Positions 1-10,966 are shown, counted from the stretch's first letter. The stretch: 64,000 bases of DNA from Planctomycetota bacterium (GCA_019636245.1 JAHBXX010000016.1:1-64000); one strand, 5' to 3'. Translations and numbers: made by a program. Notes: generated by a model not told the origin, from the letters alone.

Positions 1-344
1 AGGAGTCCGCGACGGAGTGCGTGGACAAGTCCGACGAGAACGATCCCGACGAACACCCCGACCTCGACCAGGCTGGCGACCCCGAGGTCGGTCCGCGCGA
101 CCAGCGCCCACGGGAACAGATAGACCGCATCGACGGCGAAGACGACATAGAGAAAGGCGAACGCGAGGTAGCGCACCTGGGTCTGCGCCCAATCCCGGCC
201 CACCGGATCGACCCCGGACTCGTAGGTCCGCTGCTTGGCGCCCGTGGCCGCCCGCGGGGCGAGCAGCCAGCGAGCGACCATCGCGGCGACGACAAGGAGG
301 ACCCCCGCCAAGATCACCCCCGCGACGACGGCATACGCACCCAT
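1..344 (-). CDS. nuoA: NADH-quinone oxidoreductase subunit A (NuoA), 3' end cut by window edge
   Basis: The reading frame runs leftward from an ATG at 344 and is still open at base 1, so only about 114 codons are visible. NuoA is a small membrane subunit of complex I near the quinone/proton-pumping junction. The translation has an N-terminal membrane segment (about residues 5-25). Next comes the loop YESGVDPVGRDWAQTQVRY, where complex I NuoA proteins carry a conserved E-[SC]-G motif. A second membrane segment with FAVDAVYLFPWAL (canonical F-D-x-E-x-x-F-x-[YF]-P-W-A) and the start of a third follow. It diverges from korA, which supplies reduced ferredoxin, so the cut-off operon to the left is probably the rest of nuo. 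Family assignment is confident; which type of complex I it belongs to cannot be seen. Confidence 0.88.
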   Translation of the reverse strand, partial: MGAYAVVAGVILAGVLLVVAAMVARWLLAPRAATGAKQRTYESGVDPVGRDWAQTQVRYLAFAFLYVVFAVDAVYLFPWALVARTDLGVASLVEVGVFVGIVLVGLVHALRRGL

Positions 345-430
345 GACACCCAGGCTAGCCCGTCCGCCACCGGCGAACATCGCCGCGTCGAGACCCTTGG
401 CGGTCTCACGTGACGTCCCTCACACGGGGT

Positions 431-449
431 TCAGGTTAGGTAGCCCTAC
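431..449. promoter_or_regulatory. possible DtxR/IdeR-like box between nuoA and korA
   Basis: The 19 bases TCAGGTTAGGTAGCCCTAC match the iron-box consensus TTAGGTTAGSCTAACCTAA at 13 of 19 positions, mainly the left half and the outer right half. It lies in the divergent spacer, 44 bp before the chosen korA start. Both flanking genes encode parts of Fe-S enzymes or complexes, which would suit iron control. The centre of the site does not match, so this is only a weak candidate. Confidence 0.2.
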
Positions 450-492
450 CATGGTCGGCGGCCGGGATAGTCCGGTCGCGAGTGAGGTGACC

Positions 493-2379
493 ATGACGAG
501 CCAGACCGAGACGCACACCCGGACCACGCCGACCCGACTGCGGAGAGTCGTCATCCGGTTCGCGGGCGACTCCGGCGACGGCATGCAGCTGACCGGCGAC
601 CAGTTCACGCGCACGACGGCGCTGATGGGCAACGACATCGCGACGTTCCCCGACTTCCCGGCGGAGATCCGCGCGCCGGCCGGCACGCTGCCCGGCGTCT
701 CCGCGTTCCAGCTGCGCTTCTCGAGCTTCGACATCCACACGCCGGGCGACGCCCCGGACGTCCTGGTGGCGATGAACCCGGCGGCGCTCAAGATGCACCT
801 GAAGGAGCTGAGGCGCGACGGCATCCTGCTGCTGAACACCGCTTCGTTCGGCGCGCTCGACCTGAAGAAGGCCAAGTACGACAAGGACCCGCGCAGCGAC
901 GGCACGCTGGACGGCTGGCGGGTCATCGAGGTCGACCTCGAGGCGCGCACCCGCGAGGCGCTGGCGCAGTCGCCGCTCGACACGCGAGCCAAGGACCGGT
1001 GCAAGAACATGTACGCGCTCGGCATCCTCTACTGGATGTTCCACCGCGACATGGCGCCGACCGAGAAGGCGATCGCGCAGAAGTTCGCGAAGAAGCCGGA
1101 ACTCGTCGCCGCGAACCTCGCCGCGATGAAGGCCGGCTACGCCTACGCCGAGACGACCGAGATCTTCCAGACGGCGTACCGGGTGCCGCCGGCGCCGATG
1201 CGGCCGGGCACCTACCGCAACATCATGGGCAACCAGGCCCTCTGCCTGGGCCTGGTCGCCGCGGCGCAGCAGGCCGGCATCGAGCTGTTCCTCGGCAGCT
1301 ACCCGATCACGCCGGCGTCCGACATCCTGCACCAGCTCAGCACCTACAAGCACCTCGGCGTGGTCACGTTCCAGGCCGAGGACGAGATCGCCGCCGTCGC
1401 CAGCGCGATCGGCGCCAGCTACGCCGGCAGCCTCGGCGTGACGTCGACGTCGGGGCCGGGCATGGCGCTGAAGGCGGAGGCGATCGGACTCGCCGTCATG
1501 GCCGAGCTGCCGCTGGTGGTCCTGAACGTGCAGCGCGCCGGACCGAGCACGGGCATGCCGACCAAGACCCAGCAGGCCGACCTGCTGCAGGCCATGTACT
1601 GCCGCAACGGCGAGTCGCCGGTGTGCGTGCTGGCGGCCTCGACGCCGGCCGACGCCTTCGACACCGCCTACGAGGCCGTTCGCATCGCCCTCAGGTACAT
1701 GGTGCCGGTGGTGGTGCTGTCGGATGGCTACATCGCCAACGGCAGCGAGCCGTGGTTGCTGCCCGACGTCGCGCAGCTGCCGCCGATCGCGGTTCGGTAC
1801 GCCCCGGCGGGCGCACCCGGCGAGAAGTTCCAGCCCTACGCACGGGACCCGAAGACGCTGGCGCGGCCGTGGGCACGGCCCGGTACGCCGGGCCTCGTGC
1901 ACCGCATCGGCGGCCTCGAGAAGCAGGACGTGACGGGCAACATCAGCTACGACCCCGACAACCACCAGCACATGGTCGACACGCGGGCGCAGAAGGTGGC
2001 GAACATCGCCGACGACCTGCCGCCGACCGCGACCCTGGGCGAGCGCACCGGCGACCTGCTGGTGCTGGGCTGGGGCAGTCCGCGCGGTGCGATCACCGCC
2101 GCCGTCGGCCGCCTGCAGCGGCAGGGCCACCGGGTCAGCGCCGCGTTCCTGCGCCACCTGAATCCGCTGCCGAAGGACCTCGGCGACCTGATGCGCGGTT
2201 TCCGCCGCGTCGTGCTGCCGGAGCTGAACAAGGGCCAGCTGGCGCTGTTGCTGCGCGCGCGCTTCCTGATCGACGTGCAGAGCCACAGCCAGGTGAACGG
2301 CCAGCCGTTCAAGAGTCACGAGATCGAGAACCACCTGAGCCGGGTGCTCGCCGAACTGCAGGAGGAGGTGCGCCGATGA
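493..2379 (+). CDS. korA: 2-oxoacid:ferredoxin oxidoreductase subunit alpha (gamma-alpha fusion)
   Basis: This is the 628-residue large subunit of a two-subunit, CoA-dependent 2-oxoacid (probably 2-oxoglutarate) ferredoxin oxidoreductase. It oxidatively decarboxylates a 2-oxoacid to its acyl-CoA while reducing ferredoxin in the cytoplasm. Residues about 18-200 are the gamma domain (RFAGDSGDGMQLTGDQF). About 240-500 is the pyrimidine-binding alpha domain (GSYPITPASDILHQL, then GPGMALKAEAIGLA). The C-terminal domain starts near LLVLGWGSPRGAI. I chose ATG 493, which sits just after GAGGTGA and begins a normal-length N-terminus. An in-frame ATG at 451 and a GTG at 487 are alternatives. The stop overlaps the korB start by ATGA. 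Substrate preference cannot be read from sequence alone. Confidence 0.9.
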   Translation: MTSQTETHTRTTPTRLRRVVIRFAGDSGDGMQLTGDQFTRTTALMGNDIATFPDFPAEIRAPAGTLPGVSAFQLRFSSFDIHTPGDAPDVLVAMNPAALKMHLKELRRDGILLLNTASFGALDLKKAKYDKDPRSDGTLDGWRVIEVDLEARTREALAQSPLDTRAKDRCKNMYALGILYWMFHRDMAPTEKAIAQKFAKKPELVAANLAAMKAGYAYAETTEIFQTAYRVPPAPMRPGTYRNIMGNQALCLGLVAAAQQAGIELFLGSYPITPASDILHQLSTYKHLGVVTFQAEDEIAAVASAIGASYAGSLGVTSTSGPGMALKAEAIGLAVMAELPLVVLNVQRAGPSTGMPTKTQQADLLQAMYCRNGESPVCVLAASTPADAFDTAYEAVRIALRYMVPVVVLSDGYIANGSEPWLLPDVAQLPPIAVRYAPAGAPGEKFQPYARDPKTLARPWARPGTPGLVHRIGGLEKQDVTGNISYDPDNHQHMVDTRAQKVANIADDLPPTATLGERTGDLLVLGWGSPRGAITAAVGRLQRQGHRVSAAFLRHLNPLPKDLGDLMRGFRRVVLPELNKGQLALLLRARFLIDVQSHSQVNGQPFKSHEIENHLSRVLAELQEEVRR

Positions 2380-3386
2380 CCGACGTGCAACGACCGCCGC
2401 TGAGCAAGAAGGACTACAAGACCGACCAGGACGTGCGCTGGTGCCCTGGCTGCGGCGACTACGCGATCCTCAACGCCGTGCAGGGCGCGTTCGCCAAGCT
2501 CGGCAAGCTGCCGCACGAGACGGTGATCGTCAGCGGCATCGGCTGCAGCTCGCGGTTCCCGTACTACATGGAGACCTTCGGGTTCCACACCATCCACGGC
2601 CGCGCGCCGGCGATCGCGACCGGCGTCAAGGTCGGCAACCCGGCGCTCGACGTCTGGGTGGTGACCGGCGACGGCGATGCGATGTCGATCGGCGGCAACC
2701 ACTTCATCCACGCGATGCGGCGCAACGTCGGGCTCAAGATCCTGATGTTCAACAACCGCATCTACGGGCTGACCAAGGGCCAGTACTCGCCGACCAGCGA
2801 GCAGGGCAAGGTCACCAAGAGCTCGCCGCTCGGCAGCGTCGACTATCCGTTCTCGCCGATCGCCCTGGCGCTCGGCGCGGGCGGCACGTTCCTGGCGCGC
2901 AGCGTCGACGTCTTCGGCGCTCACCTCGAGGACGTCGTCTGCCGCGCCTCGGCGCACACCGGCACGGCGATGGTGGAGATCTACCAGAACTGCAACATCT
3001 TCAACGATGGCGCCTACCGGAGCTTCACCGACAAGGAGGTGCGCGACGAGCGCATCCTCTACCTCGAGCACGGCAAGCCGCTGCTGTTCGGCGCCAACAA
3101 GGACAAGGGCATCCGCTTCGACGGCAACTTCGAGCCGCAGATCGTGACCGGCGGCGAACTCGGCAGCGCGTTCGTCTGGGACGAGACGGCGGCCAATGCC
3201 GCGCCGGCGATGGCGCTGGCGACGATGAGCGAGGCCGACTTCCCGGTGCCGGTGGGGGTGTTCCGCCGGCGGGAGAAGCCGGCCTTCGAGGCCGGAGTGC
3301 GCGGCCAGATCGCCGCGGCCAGGCAGCAGAAGAAGCAGTCGCTGCACGACCTGCTGCACGCAGGCGAGATCTGGGAAGTACGCTGA
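2376..3386 (+). CDS. korB: 2-oxoacid:ferredoxin oxidoreductase subunit beta
   Basis: This 336-residue thiamine-diphosphate subunit is the partner of the preceding alpha subunit. It has the [4Fe-4S] ligand pair CPGC at residues 23-26 followed by GDYAI, then GIGCSSRFPYYMETFGFHT around 52-70. The TPP/Mg motif GDGDAMSIGGNH...FNN lies around 94-125 and is followed by YGLTKGQYSPTS. The ATG overlaps the korA stop by 4 nt and is preceded by a strong GGAGGAGG ribosome-binding site at 2361-2368, so translation is coupled. Length and motifs are normal for KorB. Two GC-rich hairpins follow the stop. Confidence 0.93.
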   Translation: MTDVQRPPLSKKDYKTDQDVRWCPGCGDYAILNAVQGAFAKLGKLPHETVIVSGIGCSSRFPYYMETFGFHTIHGRAPAIATGVKVGNPALDVWVVTGDGDAMSIGGNHFIHAMRRNVGLKILMFNNRIYGLTKGQYSPTSEQGKVTKSSPLGSVDYPFSPIALALGAGGTFLARSVDVFGAHLEDVVCRASAHTGTAMVEIYQNCNIFNDGAYRSFTDKEVRDERILYLEHGKPLLFGANKDKGIRFDGNFEPQIVTGGELGSAFVWDETAANAAPAMALATMSEADFPVPVGVFRRREKPAFEAGVRGQIAAARQQKKQSLHDLLHAGEIWEVR

Positions 3387-3400
3387 AGCGCAAGGCGGCG

Positions 3401-3421
3401 GGCGCCGGGGGATCCGGCGCC
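3401..3421 (+). terminator. hairpin downstream of korB
   Basis: GGCGCCGG and CCGGCGCC form a perfect 8-bp stem around a 5-nt loop, 15 nt after the korB stop. A second stem (3425-3432 with 3443-3450, 8 bp) follows directly. Neither has a T-run, so termination would be Rho-dependent or structural. Confidence 0.4.
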
Positions 3422-3496
3422 TCCGCCCCGTGGGGGCCGCAGCACGGGGCCGTCCTCTCCGATCGGCAGGCGGAAGATCCGTCCCGGCGGCGTGAA

Positions 3497-3522
3497 ATAT
3501 CATGATGTCGTGATATCTTGAT
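3497..3522. promoter_or_regulatory. operator-like palindrome and direct repeat before the ArsR-methyltransferase gene
   Basis: ATATCATGATGTCGTGATAT (3497-3516) is a 20-bp imperfect palindrome with 16 of 20 positions symmetric. It overlaps a second copy of the half-site: ATATCATGAT at 3497 and ATATCTTGAT at 3513 match at 9 of 10 bases and are 16 bp apart. This is one of the very few AT-rich islands in a 70% GC region and ends 6 bp before the GTG start of the regulator. TATCTT at 3514 could be a -10, giving a leaderless transcript. An autoregulatory operator for the adjacent ArsR-type protein is the simplest reading. Confidence 0.55.
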
Positions 3523-3528
3523 CTGCCC

Positions 3529-6058
<2,530 letters not shown>

Positions 6059-6139
6059 GAGCGGGGCAGGGTCGCGTGCCCGGCGCGGGAGCCTCCCGTC
6101 TGGTCGGGCGCGCCCGCGGGACCCTTCGCCGCGTCTGGT

Positions 6140-6712
6140 TCAGAACACCGCCAGGTTCGCCAGCGGCCAGAAGCGGGCGCGCACCCGGCCCTTCAGCAGC
6201 GACTGCTCGACCAGACCGAAATCGCGGGAGTCGCAGCTGACGGGGCGGTTGTCGCCGAGCACGAAGAACTGGCCTGGCGGCACGACGACCTCGGCCATGG
6301 CCTGATGGTCCGGGATGCAACCGTAGTCGTCGGCGGTGCCGCCGTTGACGACCAGGATGCCGTCCACCATCGCCACGCGATCTCCGGGCAGGGCGACCAC
6401 CCGCTTGACGAAGTCCACGTCGGGGTTGCGCGGGTAGCGCAGGATGACGACGTCGCCGCGGCCCACCTCGGCGAGGCTGTACGAGACCCGGTCGACCACC
6501 AGCCGATCGCCGTCGTGCAGGCTCGGCTCCATCGAGGTGCCCTTCACGACCGAGACCTGGATCACGAACAGGTGCACGAAGACCATCAGCGTGGCACCCA
6601 GCATCGTGTCCAGCACGAACCGGGAGCCGGCAGGAAGGCGACGTCGGCATCGCAGGACACGAGCTGCGGGAGGCTGGCAGGACGATCGCAGCCGACGCGA
6701 GAGGGACCGCAT
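6140..6712 (-). CDS. lepB: signal peptidase I
   Basis: This 190-residue membrane serine protease removes signal peptides from exported proteins. One membrane segment lies at about residues 32-54. Then comes the nucleophile region KGTSMEPSLHDGDRLVVDRV (Ser60) and the general-base region RYPRNPDVDFVKRVVALPGD (Lys103). The box GDNRPVSCDSRDFG is near residue 165. I chose the ATG at 6712; the frame stays open to 7057, but that part is antisense to the HDOD gene and Arg/Pro-rich. The gene is convergent with ahcY, with 81 bp between the stops, and diverges from the HDOD gene. It is shorter than E. coli LepB, with a single membrane segment as in Gram-positive and many other bacterial forms. Confidence 0.92.
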   Translation of the reverse strand: MRSLSRRLRSSCQPPAARVLRCRRRLPAGSRFVLDTMLGATLMVFVHLFVIQVSVVKGTSMEPSLHDGDRLVVDRVSYSLAEVGRGDVVILRYPRNPDVDFVKRVVALPGDRVAMVDGILVVNGGTADDYGCIPDHQAMAEVVVPPGQFFVLGDNRPVSCDSRDFGLVEQSLLKGRVRARFWPLANLAVF

Positions 6713-6869
6713 GGCCACGGCGTATCGGCGCGCAGCGCCGGCCTCTTGAGCGGCCAGCTGCCGCCGGCTCGCCCGGTCGGACCGATGCGGCCGGCATGGG
6801 GGGAACCCCCTAAAGGCGCCTCGTCGGTGGAGTCGAAATCCAGGGCACTCCTCGAGCGCGCCTCGCACC
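6713..6869. other. divergent intergenic region lepB / HDOD gene
   Basis: This 157-bp spacer between divergent starts must hold promoters for both genes. I see no convincing -35/-10 pair or operator; the only local feature is a GGGGGAACCCCC palindrome-like stretch near 6798-6809. Confidence 0.3.
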
Positions 6870-7751
6870 ATGAATCCATCCAGCCTCGGCCAGCTTGCCC
6901 AACAAGAGAAGACCCGCCGTGAAATCCTGCACAAGAGCGACCTGATCCCGCCGCTCCCCGATCTCGTCGCCGTCGTGCTCAGCGCCCTGAACCGGCAGGA
7001 GACCGAGCCGCAGGACCTGGAGCAGCTGATGCGCAACGACCAGGTGCTCGTTGCCAAGATGCTGGCGATGGTGAACTCGCCGTTCTACGGCATGAGCCGC
7101 ACGATCCGCACCGTACGCGAGGCCGTGATGGTGCTCGGCTTCCGCGGCGTGCGCAGCCTGGTGCTCGCGACCAGCACCGCGAAGTTCCTGCAGCGCGACT
7201 ACTCCTGCTACGGCCACGACAACAAGGGCCTCTGGGTGCATGCGGTCTGCGTCGCGGCGGGTGCGAAGGCGCTGGCGCTGGAGTGCCGCATGGGAGCGGA
7301 TGCCGCCGAGCAGTTGTTCGTCGCCGGCCTCCTGCACGACATCGGCAAGATGCTGCTGGTCAACTACCTGGCGGCCGGTCGCACGCCCTACGACGGCAAG
7401 CCGGAGGTGGCGGAGTTCGAGCGCAGGGTGCTCGGCATCGACCATGCCGAGGCCGGGGCGCTGGTGGCGGCGAAGTGGAGCCTGGCGAGCGACGTGCAGG
7501 ACGTGATCAAGGCGCATCACGATGCGGCCCAGGCGCCCGTCGGCCGTGCCGTCGCGGTCGTGCGCCTGGCCGATGCCGTCGCGCACGAATGTGGTGCCGG
7601 GTACCTGCCCGGTCGCGCGCCCGTCGCGGAGATCCAGACCGCGGACCTCGAGGCCCTGGCATTGACCGCTGCCGCATGGAGTTCGGCCCGGGAGGCGGTC
7701 GCGGAGCGCATGGACGAAGCCACCGCCGTCCTCGCGAACCTCAGCACCTGA
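6870..7751 (+). CDS. HDOD domain signalling protein
   Basis: The protein has 293 residues. Residues about 25-215 form an HDOD domain, a catalytically degenerate relative of HD phosphohydrolases used in bacterial signal transduction. Hallmarks are IPPLPDLVAVVLSAL, the NSPFYG motif at 69-74, REAVMVLGFRGVRSLV and a partial HD site LLHDIGKMLLV. The C-terminal 80 residues are Ala-rich and probably helical, with no second domain I recognise. It is followed after 13 bp by a SpoIIE-type phosphatase gene, so the two probably act in one signalling pathway. The input signal is unknown. Confidence 0.85.
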   Translation: MNPSSLGQLAQQEKTRREILHKSDLIPPLPDLVAVVLSALNRQETEPQDLEQLMRNDQVLVAKMLAMVNSPFYGMSRTIRTVREAVMVLGFRGVRSLVLATSTAKFLQRDYSCYGHDNKGLWVHAVCVAAGAKALALECRMGADAAEQLFVAGLLHDIGKMLLVNYLAAGRTPYDGKPEVAEFERRVLGIDHAEAGALVAAKWSLASDVQDVIKAHHDAAQAPVGRAVAVVRLADAVAHECGAGYLPGRAPVAEIQTADLEALALTAAAWSSAREAVAERMDEATAVLANLST

Positions 7752-7764
7752 ACTGGCAGCCAAC

Positions 7765-9402
7765 GTGCCTGCCTCTCTCCTCCTCCCCCGGGCGCTGGTC
7801 GGCCTGCACGAGTGCAGGACCCGGCAGGAACTCGACCAACGGCTCGCAGACGACCTCGCCGGCCGCGTGCCGGCAACCGACCTGGCCGTCTGCGTGGCGG
7901 CGGAAGGCAACGAGCGGCCGTGGGTGCAGTTCGCACTCGGTCCGCGGTGGGCCGGCTTGCAGGGGCCGGTGTCGGCGGTGAACGACGCGCAGGAGGTCCT
8001 GGCGATCCACTTCCGCGGTCAGGCGATCGGCGAGCTGCTGGTGGGGCGTGGTCTCTCGGCCGAAGAGCGCCGCGACCTGGAGGCGCTGGTCGCGCACTAT
8101 GGCGCCGCGCTCGCCAATCTGGCCCTCGGCGAGGCGGCGCGGCGCGACGCGGACGACTACTGCCTGACCCTGCAAGCCCTGGAGCAGGGCATCGTGCTGT
8201 TCCAGGAAGACGACGAGGAGGCGCTGAAGGCGCGGCTGCTGCAGCAGGCGATGTCGATCGTCAGCGCCGCCGCGGGCGCGCTCTACGTGCTGCGGGACGT
8301 CGGCGATCCGGCCTCGGGGCTGCAGCTGGAGCAGGTGCTGGGGGTGCCCGAGTCGTTGCTGTCGGACCTCCGCGGCAGGGAGGGGACCCCTTGGCCCGAT
8401 GCCCTGCTCGGCTTGCCGACGCAGATCGTCGAGCGGGATGCGGACGGCTCGATCGCCCTGCTGGCGCCCGATGCGGCGCCGGCGGTGCTGCGTCGGATCG
8501 CGGTCGTGCCCCTCTGCTACCACGGCGTCGAGGCCGGCCTGTGCCTGCTGCTCAATCCCGTCACCGTCGGCGACATGAGCCGCGAGGTGGGCGCGCGGTT
8601 GCAGAGCTTCGGCATGCTGGGCGCGGCGCTGCTGCATCGCCTGCGGCTGGAGGCCGTGAACGCGCGCAACCGGTCGCGTGAGCGGGAACTGCAGATCGCC
8701 GGCACGATCCAGCAGAGGATGCTGCCGAGCGTGGCGCCGTCGGTGCCGGGGGTCGGCTTCGCGTGGGATCTGCTGACGGCGCAGCACATCGGCGGCGACT
8801 ACCTGGATCTGTTCGACCCCGGCGATGGCGAAGTGCGCGGCATCGTCGCCGACGCCTCCGGGCACGGCATCAACTCGGCGCTGCTGATGAGTTCGTTCCG
8901 CTCGACCTATCGGGCCAAGGCGCCGACCGCGACGACGGTGGCCCTGGCGGCCGCCTTGAACGACGCGGTCGTCGACGAAGTCGGCCCCACCGGCATGTTC
9001 ATCACCTCGGTGATCTACCAGCTGGACCCGCGGACGAATCGGATGCGGCTCACCAGCGCCGGGCACACGCCCGTGCTGGTCCTGCGGGCCGCCACGGGGG
9101 CCATCGAGGCGATCGACTCCGATGGTCCGCCGTTGGGGTTCATGGCCGGCGCCGAGTACGGCGGCAGGGAGATCGCCCTCGCCGCTGGCGACACGGTGTT
9201 GCTCTTCACGGACGGGATCACCGAGGCGACGAATGGCGAACTCGACATGTACGGCGAGGAGCGTCTTGCCGCGGTGCTGAGGGCGAACCCCACGGCGTCG
9301 GCCGAGGACCTGCTGATGGCCATCAAGCACGACCTCGTGCTCTTCACCGGCCGGAAGCACTACGACGACGACGTCTCGTTGGTCGTGCTGCGCATCGGCT
9401 GA
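7765..9402 (+). CDS. SpoIIE/RsbU-type PP2C protein phosphatase
   Basis: This 545-residue serine phosphatase probably dephosphorylates an anti-anti-sigma or other STAS-type protein. The PP2C catalytic domain fills about residues 300-545: RERELQIAGTIQQRMLPS linker helix, GGDYLDLF near 343, VADASGHGINSALLMS near 367, LLFTDGITEATN near 480 and the terminal DDDVSLVVLR. These supply the metal-binding aspartates. The N-terminal 300 residues look like GAF-type sensor modules without membrane segments (my reading; motifs are weak). The start is GTG 7765, 13 bp after the HDOD gene. No kinase/antagonist gene lies nearby, so the partner must be encoded elsewhere. Confidence 0.88.
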   Translation: MPASLLLPRALVGLHECRTRQELDQRLADDLAGRVPATDLAVCVAAEGNERPWVQFALGPRWAGLQGPVSAVNDAQEVLAIHFRGQAIGELLVGRGLSAEERRDLEALVAHYGAALANLALGEAARRDADDYCLTLQALEQGIVLFQEDDEEALKARLLQQAMSIVSAAAGALYVLRDVGDPASGLQLEQVLGVPESLLSDLRGREGTPWPDALLGLPTQIVERDADGSIALLAPDAAPAVLRRIAVVPLCYHGVEAGLCLLLNPVTVGDMSREVGARLQSFGMLGAALLHRLRLEAVNARNRSRERELQIAGTIQQRMLPSVAPSVPGVGFAWDLLTAQHIGGDYLDLFDPGDGEVRGIVADASGHGINSALLMSSFRSTYRAKAPTATTVALAAALNDAVVDEVGPTGMFITSVIYQLDPRTNRMRLTSAGHTPVLVLRAATGAIEAIDSDGPPLGFMAGAEYGGREIALAAGDTVLLFTDGITEATNGELDMYGEERLAAVLRANPTASAEDLLMAIKHDLVLFTGRKHYDDDVSLVVLRIG

Positions 9403-9414
9403 CGGGGCCGAGGA

Positions 9415-9431
9415 CCCGCCGCCACGGCGGG
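9415..9431. terminator. bidirectional hairpin between phosphatase gene and rpoN
   Basis: CCCGCCG-CCA-CGGCGGG forms a perfect 7-bp stem in the 58-bp gap between convergent genes. There is no T-run on either side. Confidence 0.4.
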
Positions 9432-9460
9432 GGGATCCGCGCCGCGGCGGGCGCGAGCCA

Positions 9461-10891
9461 TCAGAAGCGCTTGCGGCGGGTGCTGCTGTCGATCGACAGC
9501 GCCTTGCGGTACTTCGTCACCGTGCGCCGGGCGATGTGCACGCCGCGCTTGCCGAGTTCGTCGACGAGCTGGTCGTCGGAAAGCGGCGCGTCCTTGTCCT
9601 CGGCGTCGACGATCTGCCGCAGCGTGTCCTTGATCGCCTGCTGGCTGACCATGTCGCCGGCGTCCGACATCGTGCCGCTGCTGAAGAAGCGCTTCATGTC
9701 GAAGATGCCCTGCGGCGTCTGGATGTACTTGCCCGACGCGGCGCGGCTCACGGTCGAGATGTGGACGTGCACGGCGTCGGCGATGTCCTGCATCTTCATC
9801 GGCTTCAGATGCTGCACGCCATGGCGCAGGAAGCCCTCCTGGCGGCGCACGATCTCGGTCGCCACGCGCTCGATGGTGTTCTGGCGCTGGTGCACGGCTT
9901 CGATGAACCACTTGGCGGCCTCGATCTTGCGGCGCAGGTACTCGTAGACCTTGGGGTCGTTGCGGGCCTCCTGCAGCAGGTTCCGGTAGATCGGCGAGAT
10001 CGCCAGCTCGGGCAGGGAGCCGCGCTGGGTCTTGACCTCGAAGCGGCCGTCGATCTCGTCGATCACCACGTCGGGCACGACGCCGGACGGCGGCGGTCCA
10101 GCGAACTCCGCGCCGGGGTGCGGATTGCAGTGGACCCGCAGGAACTCCCAGCTCTCCTTGACCTCCTCGACCGACGCCGCGGTCTCCTTGGCGATCTTCG
10201 GCAGCTTGTTCATCGCCAGGTCGTCGAGATGGTGCTCGACGATGCGCCGCGTGAGGGGGCGAACGAACTGCATGTGGTCGAGCTGCATCAGCAGGCAGTC
10301 GCGCAGGTCGCGCGCCCCGACGCCGACCGGCTCGAGGTCGCGCACGACCTCGACGCCCTCCTCGGCGAGGGGCCGCGGCACCGCGAGCTGCTGCGCGATC
10401 TGTTCCGCCGTCTCGTGCAGGCGCCCGTCCTCGTCGAGGGAGAAGACCACGTGCTCGATGACGCGCACGAGGGTCGGGTCGGATTCCTGGGTGCGCACCT
10501 GGGTCATCAGGTGCTCGGCCAGCGAGGTGCCGCGGCCGGGCGTGTTGGCCAGGGCCTCGAGCTTCTTGTCCTCGTCGTCCCCCGAGAACGAGCCGGAGCG
10601 TTGCCGCCAGTTCGGCTCCAGCCGCGCCTCGAGCTGGTCGATCTCGGCGGCGAACTCGCGCTGCAGGCGATCCTCGATCTGCGGCGCCGGCTCGGGAGTC
10701 GGGGGCGGTTGGCCGTCGGTCCGTTCGGCTTCGTCCTTGCGCTCGAGGAAGACGTTCTCCTGCAGCTCCTGATCGATCTGATCCTTCAGCTCGAGCAGCG
10801 GCAGCTGCAGGACCTGCATCGCCTGGATCATCTGCGGCGACTGCACGAGTCGCTGTTCGGTCCGCAGGGACTGGCTCAGGCCGAGGCGCAT
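9461..10891 (-). CDS. rpoN: RNA polymerase sigma-54 factor
   Basis: This 476-residue sigma-54 directs RNA polymerase to -24/-12 promoters and needs AAA+ enhancer-binding proteins. Region I is clear at the N-terminus (MRLGLSQSLRTEQRLVQSPQ, then MIQAMQVLQLPLLELKDQI). The acidic/Gln region II follows, then the core-binding domain, the HTH (HVHISTVSRAASGKYIQTPQ) and the RpoN box as ARRTVTKYRK near residues 455-464. The ATG is preceded by an AAGGAG ribosome-binding site at ideal distance. It lies downstream of a small GspF-like gene on the same strand. No obvious -24/-12 promoter was found in the window by eye. Confidence 0.95.
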   Translation of the reverse strand: MRLGLSQSLRTEQRLVQSPQMIQAMQVLQLPLLELKDQIDQELQENVFLERKDEAERTDGQPPPTPEPAPQIEDRLQREFAAEIDQLEARLEPNWRQRSGSFSGDDEDKKLEALANTPGRGTSLAEHLMTQVRTQESDPTLVRVIEHVVFSLDEDGRLHETAEQIAQQLAVPRPLAEEGVEVVRDLEPVGVGARDLRDCLLMQLDHMQFVRPLTRRIVEHHLDDLAMNKLPKIAKETAASVEEVKESWEFLRVHCNPHPGAEFAGPPPSGVVPDVVIDEIDGRFEVKTQRGSLPELAISPIYRNLLQEARNDPKVYEYLRRKIEAAKWFIEAVHQRQNTIERVATEIVRRQEGFLRHGVQHLKPMKMQDIADAVHVHISTVSRAASGKYIQTPQGIFDMKRFFSSGTMSDAGDMVSQQAIKDTLRQIVDAEDKDAPLSDDQLVDELGKRGVHIARRTVTKYRKALSIDSSTRRKRF

Positions 10892-10966
10892 GCTCTCCTT
10901 GTATCCTCGCCGCGCGTGCAGGTCACGGCCCGCGCGACCGCCGCCGTCGGTCCGGAGTCGATGCCG

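Noticed and set aside
6713..7057. N-terminal extension of signal peptidase I
   Set aside because: The extension is antisense to the HDOD gene and lacks membrane or domain features; ATG 6712 gives the normal architecture.
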